A stretch of 64,000 bases of DNA from Streptomyces sp. ITFR-16 (lineage in GTDB: Bacteria > Actinomycetota > Actinomycetes > Streptomycetales > Streptomycetaceae): contig NZ_CP134609.1 of NCBI RefSeq assembly GCF_031844705.1, forward strand, positions 806,001 to 870,000, written 5' to 3'. The notes beneath the pieces are model-generated. The model ran no database searches and was not told the DNA's origin. It saw nothing but the letters and a program-made list of their open reading frames with translations. This document shows positions 53,052 through 61,029 of this stretch, one piece after another (the first letter of the stretch is position 1; each line of letters opens with the position of its first letter). Both the position numbers and the translations under genes were made by a program.

Positions 53052-53102
53052 GACAGCTGCCTTTCGAGGGTGGTGGCGCGACAGGGTTTCGGCGAACAGG
53101 GG

Positions 53103-54245
53103 TCAGGCGAGCAGCGAGCGGCCGATGATCTCCTTCATGATCTCGGTGGTGCCGCCGTAGATGGTCTGGATGCGGCCGTCGGTGAACGCCCTGGCCACGG
53201 GGTACTCCGCCATGTAGCCGTAGCCGCCGTGGAGTTGGAGGCAGCGGTCGGCGACGCGCTTTTGCAGTTCGGTCGCCCACCACTTCGCCATCGACGCGTG
53301 CACGGCGTCGAGGGTGCCCGCCGAGTGGTCGGTGATGCACCGGTCGAGGAAGGCCCGGGTGACGGCGCACTCGGTGGCCATCTCCGCGATCTCGAAGCGG
53401 ATGTGCTGGAGCTTGGCGAGCGGCCGCCCGAACGCCTCGCGCTCCTTGACGTACGCGGTGGTGATCTCCAGGAGGTGTTCGGCGGCGGCGATGCCCGCGA
53501 CGGCTATGCCCATGCGCTCCTGGGCCAGGTTGGTCATCAGGTGGATGAAGGCGCCGTCGCGCTCGCCGAGGAGGTTCTCCTTGGGGACGCGGACGTCGTG
53601 GAAGAACAGCTCGGCGGTGTCCTGGGACTTCTGGCCGATCTTGTCGAGGTTGCGGCCCCGCTCGAAGCCCTCCGCGCCGCGCTCGACGACGATCAGCGAG
53701 AGACCCTTGGCGCCGCCCTCCGGGGTGGTCTTCGCGACGACGACCACCAGGTCGGCGAGGATGCCGTTGGAGATGAACGTCTTGGAGCCGTTGAGCAGCC
53801 AGTGGTCGCCCCGGTCCTCGGCGGTGGTGCGGATGCCCTGGAGGTCGGAGCCGGCGCCGGGTTCGGTCATCGCGATGGCGGTGATGATCTCGCCGCTGCA
53901 GAAGCCGGGCAGCCAGCGCCGCTTCTGCTCCTCGGTGGCGAGGCCCGTGAGGTAGGGGCCGATGATGTCGTTGTGCAGCCCGAGCGCGACCCCGGGGGTG
54001 CCGGCCCGGGTGAACTCCTCGGCGAGGACCGCGCTGTAGCGGAAGTCGGTGGTGCCGCCGCCGCCGTACTCCTCGGGCACGGCGAGGCCGAGCAGGCCCT
54101 GGCGTCCGGCCGCGCGCCAGACCTCGCGCGAGACGATGCCGTCCTTCTCCCACTGCTCGTAGTGCGGAAGGACCTCCTTGGCCAGGAAGGTCCGGACGGT
54201 CTCGCGGAACGCGTCGTGCTCTTCGGTGAAGATCTGCCGCTGCAT
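53103..54245 (-). CDS. Acyl-CoA dehydrogenase
   Basis: The 380-residue flavoprotein oxidises acyl-CoA to the 2-enoyl form. FAD-binding TAIAMTEPGAGSDLQGI and the C-terminal LHGGYGYMAEYPVARAFTDGRIQTIYGGTTEIM are clear; the catalytic Glu should be in the TTEIMKEI segment, as in long- and branched-chain members. The ATG at 54245 shares its first base with the CoA-transferase stop (TGATG). Chain length preference is unknown. Confidence 0.94.
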   Translation of the reverse strand: MQRQIFTEEHDAFRETVRTFLAKEVLPHYEQWEKDGIVSREVWRAAGRQGLLGLAVPEEYGGGGTTDFRYSAVLAEEFTRAGTPGVALGLHNDIIGPYLTGLATEEQKRRWLPGFCSGEIITAIAMTEPGAGSDLQGIRTTAEDRGDHWLLNGSKTFISNGILADLVVVVAKTTPEGGAKGLSLIVVERGAEGFERGRNLDKIGQKSQDTAELFFHDVRVPKENLLGERDGAFIHLMTNLAQERMGIAVAGIAAAEHLLEITTAYVKEREAFGRPLAKLQHIRFEIAEMATECAVTRAFLDRCITDHSAGTLDAVHASMAKWWATELQKRVADRCLQLHGGYGYMAEYPVARAFTDGRIQTIYGGTTEIMKEIIGRSLLA

Positions 54246-55396
54246 CAGTCGGTGGTGTCCTTCCGGGTGGTCCGCAGACCGGGTACGTCCCAGTCGGCGG
54301 CGACGGCGTCGGTGTCCGCGCCCGGCAGCGCCGGGCCGGTGCGCACCGAGGAGGGGGTGGCCGAGAACCGGGGCGCGGGCGCCGGCTGGGTGAGTCCGCC
54401 GTGTTCGACGAAGGTGGCGCGGGCGGCGAGATGCGGGTGGCGGGGTGCCTCGCGGAGCGAGAGGACGGGGGCCACACAGGCGTCCGAGCCGTCGAAGACC
54501 TCGGTCCACTCGGCACGGGTGCGGGTGCGGAACCGGTCGGCCACGACGGTGCGCAGCTCCTCCCAGCGGGCGAGGTCGCCCCGGTCGGGGGCGGTGCCGT
54601 CGATACCGAGGAGCGTGGTGAACTCGTCGTAGAACCGCTGCTCCAGCGGGCCGACCGCCATGTAGGCGCCGTCGGCGGTCTCGTACGAGCCGTAGAACGG
54701 ACAGCCGCCGTCCAGCAGGTTGGAGCCGCGCCGGTCCTGCCAGCCGCCGGCCGCCATCATGCCGTGGATCATCATGGCGAGATGGGAGGCGCCGTCGACG
54801 ATGGCCGCGTCCACGACCTGTCCGCCGCCGCCGGGGGTACGGGCGTGCTGGAGGGCGGCGAGGACGCCGACGACGAGGTAGAGCGAGCCGCCCGCGTAGT
54901 CGCCGAGCAGATTGGCGGGGACGGTGGGCGGCTCGTCCGGCCTGCCGATCATGGAGAGGGTGCCGGTGAGCGCGATGTAGGCGATGTCGTGCCCGGCCCG
55001 GTCGGCGAGCGGTCCGTCCTGGCCCCAGCCGGTCATCCGGCCGTAGACGAGCCGGGGGTTGCGGGCGAGTGCTTCGTCGGGGCCGACGCCCAGGCGCTCG
55101 GCGACGCCCGGCCGGTAGCCCTCGATCAGGATGTCGGCGCGCTCCACCAGGTCCAGGACCGCGGCCGGACCGTCGGGGGCCTTGAGGTCGACGAGGACGG
55201 AGCGCTTGTTGCGGTTGGTGAGGTCGAGGGCGGGGTCGATGCCGAGTCCGGCGCCGCCGGGCCGGTCGACCCGCACGACATCGGCGCCCAGATCGGCCAG
55301 GAGCATCGCGGCGAACGGGCCGGGGCCGATGCCCGCCAGCTCCACCACGCGCACTCCGTCCAGCGGGCCGCGCGTGCCGTTCCCTGTCGTTGCCAT
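54245..55396 (-). CDS. CaiB/BaiF family CoA transferase (alpha-methylacyl-CoA racemase-like)
   Basis: The 383-residue class III CoA transferase or racemase has GPLDGVRVVELAGIGPGPFAAMLLADLGADVVRVDRP at the start and RMTGWGQDGPLADRAGHDIAYIALTG with the catalytic Asp region. The LTGTLSMIG and HDI segments resemble alpha-methylacyl-CoA racemases, which let branched acyl-CoAs enter beta-oxidation; this would suit its place at the head of the operon. ATG at 55396 (a longer frame to 55432 lacks support) follows a G-rich stretch. Confidence 0.9.
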   Translation of the reverse strand: MATTGNGTRGPLDGVRVVELAGIGPGPFAAMLLADLGADVVRVDRPGGAGLGIDPALDLTNRNKRSVLVDLKAPDGPAAVLDLVERADILIEGYRPGVAERLGVGPDEALARNPRLVYGRMTGWGQDGPLADRAGHDIAYIALTGTLSMIGRPDEPPTVPANLLGDYAGGSLYLVVGVLAALQHARTPGGGGQVVDAAIVDGASHLAMMIHGMMAAGGWQDRRGSNLLDGGCPFYGSYETADGAYMAVGPLEQRFYDEFTTLLGIDGTAPDRGDLARWEELRTVVADRFRTRTRAEWTEVFDGSDACVAPVLSLREAPRHPHLAARATFVEHGGLTQPAPAPRFSATPSSVRTGPALPGADTDAVAADWDVPGLRTTRKDTTD

Positions 55397-55480
55397 CGAG
55401 CCCCCAGCGGTATGACACAACTGATGTAACACCGATGATGCTAAGAACCCGCCGCGCTCCGCACAACCCCTGGGGCGAGC

Positions 55481-55488
55481 AAGCGCTT
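55481..55488. promoter_or_regulatory. Candidate operator upstream of the beta-oxidation operon
   Basis: AAGCGCTT, extended to GCAAGCGCTTAG, is a palindrome about 90 bp upstream of the CoA-transferase start. TetR-type regulators of fatty-acid genes often use short palindromes like this, but the match is too short to be sure. Confidence 0.25.
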
Positions 55489-55600
55489 AGTTCCTTCTCC
55501 CTCGATCCTGCCCCACGAAGCCCTCCCGGCCGTACACCGCCACGTGGGGCCGCGCTAACCTCTGCCTGCCCTATCGGCTCCGGCCCCTGCGGAGGCACTC

Positions 55601-56791
55601 GTGAACAGGCAGAACGGGGCACAACGCCCCTATGACGTGATCCTCTTCGGCGCCACCGGTTTCGTGGGCGTGCTCACCGCCGAGTATCTGGCCTCCCATG
55701 CCCCGGACGGCTGCCGCTGGGCGCTGGCCGGGCGCGACCGCACCCGGCTGGAGGCCCTGCGCACCCGGCTGGCCGCCCTCGACCCGCGCTGCGCGGACCT
55801 CCCCCTGCTGGAGGCGGACGCTGACGACGCCGCATCCCTGCGCGAACTGGCCGAGTCCGCCCATGTGGTGGCCTCGACCGTCGGCCCGTACATCTGGTAC
55901 GGGGAGAAGCTGGTCGCCGCCTGCGCCGAGGCGGGTACCGACTACGCGGACCTCTCGGGCGAGCCGGAGTTCGCGGACCGGATGTATCTGGAGCACGATG
56001 CCCGGGCCCGCGAGACCGGCGCCCGCCTCGTGCACGCCTGCGGCTTCGACTCGGTGCCGCACGACCTCGGCGCGTACTTCACGGTCCGGCAGTTGCCCGA
56101 GGGCGTACCGCTGCGCGTCGACGGCTTCGTCCGCAGCAACGCGGTCTTCTCGGGCGGTACGTTCGCCTCCGCGCTCACCGCGATGGGGCGCGGGCCGCAG
56201 ATGCTGCACGCCGCGAAGGAGCGCCGGCTGCACGAGCCGCGCCTGGTCGGCCGCCGGGTGCGGGCCCCGCTCGGCGGTCCGCGCTTCAGCGCCGAGACCG
56301 GCACCTGGGCGCTCCCGCTGCCGACGCTCGACGCGCAGATCGTGGAGCGCTCGGCACGGGCGCTGCCCCGCTACGGCCCCGACTTCCGCTACCGCCACTA
56401 CGCCTCGGTCAAGCACCTGCCGGTGGCGCTGGGCGGCACGGCGGCGCTCGGCGCCCTGCTCGGCGCGGCGCAGGTGCCGGCCGCGCGGTCCTGGCTGATG
56501 GACCGGTACGAGCCCGGCGCGGGCCCGGACGCGGAGCGCAGGCGGCGCAGCTGGTTCACGGTCAGGTTCGTCGGCGAGGGCGGCGGCCGGCGGGTGTACA
56601 CGGAGGTGGCGGGGGGCGATCCGGGCTACGACGAGACGGCGAAGATCCTCGCGGAGTCGGCGATGTGCCTGGCGCTTGACGAGCTCCCGGCCACCTCGGG
56701 CCAGGTCACCACGGCAGCCGCGATGGGCGACGCGCTGCTGGAGCGGCTGCGGGCGGCGGGGCTGCGCTTCCGGGTGGCGGCGCTGCGCTGA
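55601..56791 (+). CDS. Saccharopine-dehydrogenase-like reductase (trans-acting enoyl reductase type)
   Basis: The 396-residue NAD(P)-binding protein opens YDVILFGATGFVGVLTAEYLASHAP, a Rossmann GATGFxG, then WALAGRDRTRLEAL and STVGPYIWYGEKLVAACAEAGTDYADLSGE. This matches the actinobacterial saccharopine-dehydrogenase-like family to which mycobacterial trans-acting enoyl reductases belong; true lysine-pathway function is unlikely. A hydrophobic patch near residues 275-300 (GGTAALGALLGAA) suggests membrane contact. GTG start at 55601, divergent from the beta-oxidation operon. Confidence 0.85.
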   Translation: MNRQNGAQRPYDVILFGATGFVGVLTAEYLASHAPDGCRWALAGRDRTRLEALRTRLAALDPRCADLPLLEADADDAASLRELAESAHVVASTVGPYIWYGEKLVAACAEAGTDYADLSGEPEFADRMYLEHDARARETGARLVHACGFDSVPHDLGAYFTVRQLPEGVPLRVDGFVRSNAVFSGGTFASALTAMGRGPQMLHAAKERRLHEPRLVGRRVRAPLGGPRFSAETGTWALPLPTLDAQIVERSARALPRYGPDFRYRHYASVKHLPVALGGTAALGALLGAAQVPAARSWLMDRYEPGAGPDAERRRRSWFTVRFVGEGGGRRVYTEVAGGDPGYDETAKILAESAMCLALDELPATSGQVTTAAAMGDALLERLRAAGLRFRVAALR

Positions 56792-56821
56792 CGTACCGCC
56801 CAGGGGTCCGGGAGCGCGCGC

Positions 56822-57508
56822 TCACGCCTCCCGGCCGGTCGCCTCGCGCAGGGCCCGGCGGCAGAGCGCGTCGGCCCTGCGGGTGGTCTCGGGCTGGCGG
56901 AAGTCACGGGCCAGCAGAAGGGTGTGCGCGCAGGCGTTGTCCAGGCCGGTGCGGTGTCCGACCGAGACGTAGACGGGCTTGGTGCCGTCCTGGGTGCGCA
57001 GCGCCCGGCCCACCTCCTCGTCGCCGTCGAGGAGCGGCGAGAAGTCACCGCGCCGGGGGCCGGGCCGCTCGTACGTGAAGGTGAACGGGTTCTTGGCGAC
57101 GCCGATGACCGGGAGCCCGGTGAGCACGCCCAGATGGCTGGCGAGCCCGAAGCGGCGCGGGTGCGCCCTGCCGTAGCCGTCGCACACGACGAGACCGGGG
57201 TCGGCCGGCAGGGACTCCAGCGCGGCGAGCACGGCCGGGATCTCGCGGAAGGCGAGCAGCCCGGGGACGTACGGGAAGCTGATCCGGCCGACGGCGGTCG
57301 CCTCGGCCAGTACGTCGAGCGTGGCCGCGTCGAGCGTGACGGCCGCCGCCACGACGACATCGCGCTCGTCGTCGTAGGCGACGTCGACACCGGTCACCCG
57401 GCCGGTTCCCGGTGGCGGGCCCGGCTCGTCGAGGATCACCCGGTCGCGCAGGGTGTCCTGGAGGGCGCGGGCTTCGGCCGCGTCGGCGGGCATCCGGAGT
57501 GTGGTCAT
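56822..57508 (-). CDS. nfi: Endonuclease V (deoxyinosine repair)
   Basis: The 228-residue nuclease cuts DNA next to deoxyinosine. Catalytic features are VTGVDVAYDDE (Asp42), the LLAFREIPAVLAALE helix with its Glu, and VVCDGYGRAHPRRFGLASHLG, the most conserved block of the family with the second Asp. ATG at 57508. A 15-bp-stem terminator lies between it and the peptidase gene upstream, so it is transcribed separately. Confidence 0.93.
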   Translation of the reverse strand: MTTLRMPADAAEARALQDTLRDRVILDEPGPPPGTGRVTGVDVAYDDERDVVVAAAVTLDAATLDVLAEATAVGRISFPYVPGLLAFREIPAVLAALESLPADPGLVVCDGYGRAHPRRFGLASHLGVLTGLPVIGVAKNPFTFTYERPGPRRGDFSPLLDGDEEVGRALRTQDGTKPVYVSVGHRTGLDNACAHTLLLARDFRQPETTRRADALCRRALREATGREA

Positions 57509-57532
57509 GGTGCGGCCAAGCCTAGGCGAACA

Positions 57533-57567
57533 CGGCGGCCGGACACCGGGAAGGTGTCCGGCCGCCG
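57533..57567 (-). terminator. Terminator after the subtilase gene
   Basis: CGGCGGCCGGACACC and its complement form a 15-bp stem with a 5-base loop, beginning 15 bp after the peptidase stop. Confidence 0.8.
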
Positions 57568-57581
57568 ACGGCGCCGCTGCC

Positions 57582-60500
57582 TCAGCGTCCGAGGAACGCG
57601 TTGTGCACCGCGTAGGCGGACTTGTTGCCCTGGCGGTCGACGACCTCGGCCCGGAGCGCGACACCCTTGCCCCTGGCCGGGGCGCGCAGCGAGGCCGCGC
57701 CATGCCTGACGCTCAGCTTGCGCCAGGTGGCACCGTCGTCGTAGGAGGCCTCCACGGTCAGGGAGCGGACGTTGCCGCCGGCCGCCGCGCCCTGGATCTC
57801 GACGGGCACCGCGATCCGCCGGCCCGCCGGGGCCTGCGACCGCAGGTCCAGGTCCGGGTGGAAGCGCACGACGGAGACGGGGAGACTCTTGTCGCCGTCC
57901 TTCGACCTGAAGGTCCAGCTCGCGTCGATCCGCGTGCCGGCCCGGGCGATCTTCGCGTCACGGGTGAGCGAGGTGCTCAGCGTGTACGAACCGTCCTCGG
58001 CCGGGACGGTGAACGAGGAGAACGCCAGGTCGTCGCTGTTGTCCGCGACCTTCTCGCCGTCGCGGTACAGGGTGGAGTGCGACGAGGCGACGGTCGTGGT
58101 GCCGTCGTGGCCCTGCCCGTCGGAGAACATGCTCAGGAACGCGTAGAGCGTGTTGTCCGAACGCACCAGGCCGTGAGTGCCGTCGAGGACCGGGCCGAAG
58201 ACCCCCGTATCGAAGTCCGTCCGGTAGGTGTGTCCGGGCCTGTAGACGGCGTTGCTGATGCCGTACCGCGAGTCCGTCAGCTGCCAGCCGTTGGGCAGCG
58301 TGTCGCCGAGCTGCTCGAAGCCGGTGCTCCACTTGGCCCCGTCGGCGGTGGAGAGGAAGAGCCGCTGGGAGGACGGGGCGGGCAGCGTCCGGCCGGAGGC
58401 GAAGCCGAGCTGGGAGCCGGGCAGCGAGCCGATCGGGGTGAGGAAGGCGTCCTTGCCCGGTGTGGGCTCGCCGATGCCCACCTTCAGTTCGGCGAGGTCA
58501 CCGCGGCGGGGGTGCCGTGCGAAGCCGGTGGCCAGCCGCTCGACGGGGCCGCCGTACAGCAGGGAGTACTGCGTGGCCTCGCCCTTGGCGAAGTCGGCGT
58601 CCCACAGCTGCTGGAGCGAACCGTCCGTGACGCCCGGGCCGAGGTGGGCGGAGCGGAAGTTCTCGTACGAGGTCAGCCGCCAGCCGGACATGTAGTCCGT
58701 GTACCCCTTCTTCACGGAGTAGGACATGTACGCCTGCTGGGCCTCGGTGCCACGGTCCGCAACGGTGAGGTCGACCGGCTTCGCGGTCCTGGCGTCCAGG
58801 GTGACCTTCCGGCCCTGGTCGACCACCAGCCGGGGCTGGGCGATCCAGTCGGTGCCCCGGGTGGAGTCCGCGCGGTCCGCGAGGATCACCCCCTGCACGG
58901 TGTACTCCCCCACCGGGAGCCGCAGGGTGGCGGAGTCGCTGTTCTCGTCGACCGGGAACTCGACGCCCGCGGCCTCGCCGGTCAGGCCCTTGACGTACGT
59001 CTGGAAGTGCGCGGCGGGCTTGCCGTCACGGCCGAGGTGGGTCAACTCGACCGGGTACGAGGCGACTTCGCGATCGACGGCGAAGGCGGTGCGCACGCTC
59101 AGGTCCGCGCCCGCGGCGACGACGGCGCCGGTGTACTGCCCGTCCGGTGCCTCGGTCGCGGTGTCGGCGGTGACCGTGGCCTCGGCGGTCTGTCCGGCCG
59201 GCACGGTGATCTTCGCCGGGCTGACGGTGAACATGCCCGCGGGGGCGGCCGTTCCGTCGGGTCCTGTGCCGCCCGCCGTGAGGTCGAGGGTGACGTCGGC
59301 GGTGCCCGCGTTGCGGTAGGTCACCGTGCGCCGCACCGGCTCGTCGTCCTCGTGCGGCCAGGCGGCGGTGCCGAAGTTGAGCGAGGTCTCCTCGGCGTAG
59401 ACGCAGGAGCCGATCGCGCGGTCGGCCTGGATCCGGCCCGAGCCCTGCTCGAACGCGGTGAACCCGGTGTCCTTGGCCGATCCGGTGAGCACGCCCTTGA
59501 GCTGATCCGCCGTCCAGTCCGGGTGACGCTGCTTCAACAGCGCCGCCGAACCCGCGACATGGGGGGTCGCCATGGAGGTGCCGGAGATCGTGACATAGCC
59601 CTCCGGGTTCTCGCCGTACTCGTTGGCGATGGCGCTGCCCGGCGCGGAGGCGGCGGTGATGTCGACGCCCGGCGCGGTCACATCGGGCTTGATCGCCCCG
59701 TCGCCGACGCGCGGTCCCCGGCTGGAGAAGGAGGCCATCTTGTCGTCGCTGTCCACGGCGCCCACGGTGAGCGCGCTGTCGGCCGCGCCCGGGGTGCCGA
59801 CGGTGCCGGCGCCGGGGCCCTCGTTGCCCGCGGCGATGGCGAAGAGCACGCCGTCGCTCTCGCTGTAGTGGTTGACCGTCTCCTCCAGTGGCTCGACGCC
59901 GGGGGCGTCCGGGCCGCCGAGGCTCATGTTGACGATGTCGGCGCCCTGTCCGACGGCCCACTCGATCCCGGTGATGATGTCGGACTCGGCGCCGCTTCCT
60001 GAGTCGTCGAGCACCTTGGCGTCGATGATGCTCGCTCCGGGCGCCACGCCCTTGTACGTGCCGCCCGACTTGGCGCCGGAGCCGGCGATGGTCGAGGCCA
60101 CATGCGTGCCGTGGCCCTGGCGGTCCTTGGCGTCGGCGGAGGTGGAGAAGTTCTTCTCGGCGATCTGCTTGCCCGCGAGGTCGGGATGGGTCTCGTCCAC
60201 GCCGGTGTCGACGACGGCGACCTTCACGCCCTTGCCGTCGTAGCCCGCCGCCCACACCTTGTCGGCGCCGATCTGCGGGACGCTCACATCGAGCTGGGAG
60301 TGGACCGGCGCGTCCAGCCAGATATGGTCGATGCCGGGGGCCGCGCTGCGTGCGGCGGCGTCGCCCGCGCGGGTGAGCGACTTCCAGAGCGCGGGCAGGG
60401 AGCCGGAGGGTGCGGTGAGCGCCTCGGCGTTGAGGGCGCCCAGGGTGCGGCGCACGGTCACGGAACCGGTGTCCCGCACCTCGGCGCGGGCGGCCGGGGC

Positions 60501-60908
60501 GGCGCCCCGGTATCCGACGATGACCCTCAGTCCGTTCCGGTACACCGTGCGGGCCGCGGGTGTGTCGAGTGCGGCCACGTCGAAGAGCCGCTCGTCCAGC
60601 TTGCCGTCGGCTATCAGGCGCTGGGCGTCCAGCGGCACGACGAGGGACCGCTCGCCGTCGCTCGTGACGTGCACCGGGATGTTCTCCCGGCCCGGAGCGG
60701 GCTGGAAGCCGCTGACGCGGCCGTCGGTGACCTCGGCGACATCGCCGGTGAGCAACTGGACGCGGTGCGGCGGTGACTGCTCGGTGGCCTTCGGTGCCGG
60801 GCTCTTCGCGGACCCGGCGGTGGCCGGCGCGGAGACGCCCGTGGTCATCGCGACGACCGCGGTGGCGGCCAGCGCGACGAGGGCTGGTCGGTGAACGAGT
60901 GTGCGCAC
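57582..60908 (-). CDS. Large secreted S8 (subtilisin-like) serine peptidase
   Basis: The 1108-residue pre-pro-enzyme has a signal peptide (HRPALVALAATAVVAMTTGV, cleavage near ATAGSA) and a propeptide to about 205. The catalytic domain has Asp234 (VVDTGVDETHPDL), His266 (GHGTHVAST) and Ser445 (ISGTSMATPHVAG), plus the oxyanion Asn in AIAAGNEGPG. The ~600-residue C-terminal part holds beta-sandwich-type segments (YRNAGTADVTLDL, VEASYDDGATWRKLSV) probably used for substrate or wall binding. GTG at 60908 follows AAGGA. This is a typical Streptomyces exoprotease of the 1100-residue class. Confidence 0.93.
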   Translation of the reverse strand: MRTLVHRPALVALAATAVVAMTTGVSAPATAGSAKSPAPKATEQSPPHRVQLLTGDVAEVTDGRVSGFQPAPGRENIPVHVTSDGERSLVVPLDAQRLIADGKLDERLFDVAALDTPAARTVYRNGLRVIVGYRGAAPAARAEVRDTGSVTVRRTLGALNAEALTAPSGSLPALWKSLTRAGDAAARSAAPGIDHIWLDAPVHSQLDVSVPQIGADKVWAAGYDGKGVKVAVVDTGVDETHPDLAGKQIAEKNFSTSADAKDRQGHGTHVASTIAGSGAKSGGTYKGVAPGASIIDAKVLDDSGSGAESDIITGIEWAVGQGADIVNMSLGGPDAPGVEPLEETVNHYSESDGVLFAIAAGNEGPGAGTVGTPGAADSALTVGAVDSDDKMASFSSRGPRVGDGAIKPDVTAPGVDITAASAPGSAIANEYGENPEGYVTISGTSMATPHVAGSAALLKQRHPDWTADQLKGVLTGSAKDTGFTAFEQGSGRIQADRAIGSCVYAEETSLNFGTAAWPHEDDEPVRRTVTYRNAGTADVTLDLTAGGTGPDGTAAPAGMFTVSPAKITVPAGQTAEATVTADTATEAPDGQYTGAVVAAGADLSVRTAFAVDREVASYPVELTHLGRDGKPAAHFQTYVKGLTGEAAGVEFPVDENSDSATLRLPVGEYTVQGVILADRADSTRGTDWIAQPRLVVDQGRKVTLDARTAKPVDLTVADRGTEAQQAYMSYSVKKGYTDYMSGWRLTSYENFRSAHLGPGVTDGSLQQLWDADFAKGEATQYSLLYGGPVERLATGFARHPRRGDLAELKVGIGEPTPGKDAFLTPIGSLPGSQLGFASGRTLPAPSSQRLFLSTADGAKWSTGFEQLGDTLPNGWQLTDSRYGISNAVYRPGHTYRTDFDTGVFGPVLDGTHGLVRSDNTLYAFLSMFSDGQGHDGTTTVASSHSTLYRDGEKVADNSDDLAFSSFTVPAEDGSYTLSTSLTRDAKIARAGTRIDASWTFRSKDGDKSLPVSVVRFHPDLDLRSQAPAGRRIAVPVEIQGAAAGGNVRSLTVEASYDDGATWRKLSVRHGAASLRAPARGKGVALRAEVVDRQGNKSAYAVHNAFLGR

Positions 60909-60974
60909 AAGGATCCTTCGCTAGGGGCAGCGGGCATCGGACACCCACGGTCGGGAGCCGAGGTGGGTTCGGGG

Positions 60975-61012
60975 CCGGGGTGCGCGTTACCCCCACAGGA
61001 CGCGCACCCCGG
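60975..61012 (-). terminator. Terminator after the secreted RICIN-type protein
   Basis: CCGGGGTGCGCGT and its complement form a 13-bp stem around a 12-base loop, 18 bp beyond the stop at 61030. A second 13-bp hairpin (61025-61053) overlaps the stop codon itself. Confidence 0.65.
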
Positions 61013-61029
61013 CGGGGCACCGGCGTGGG

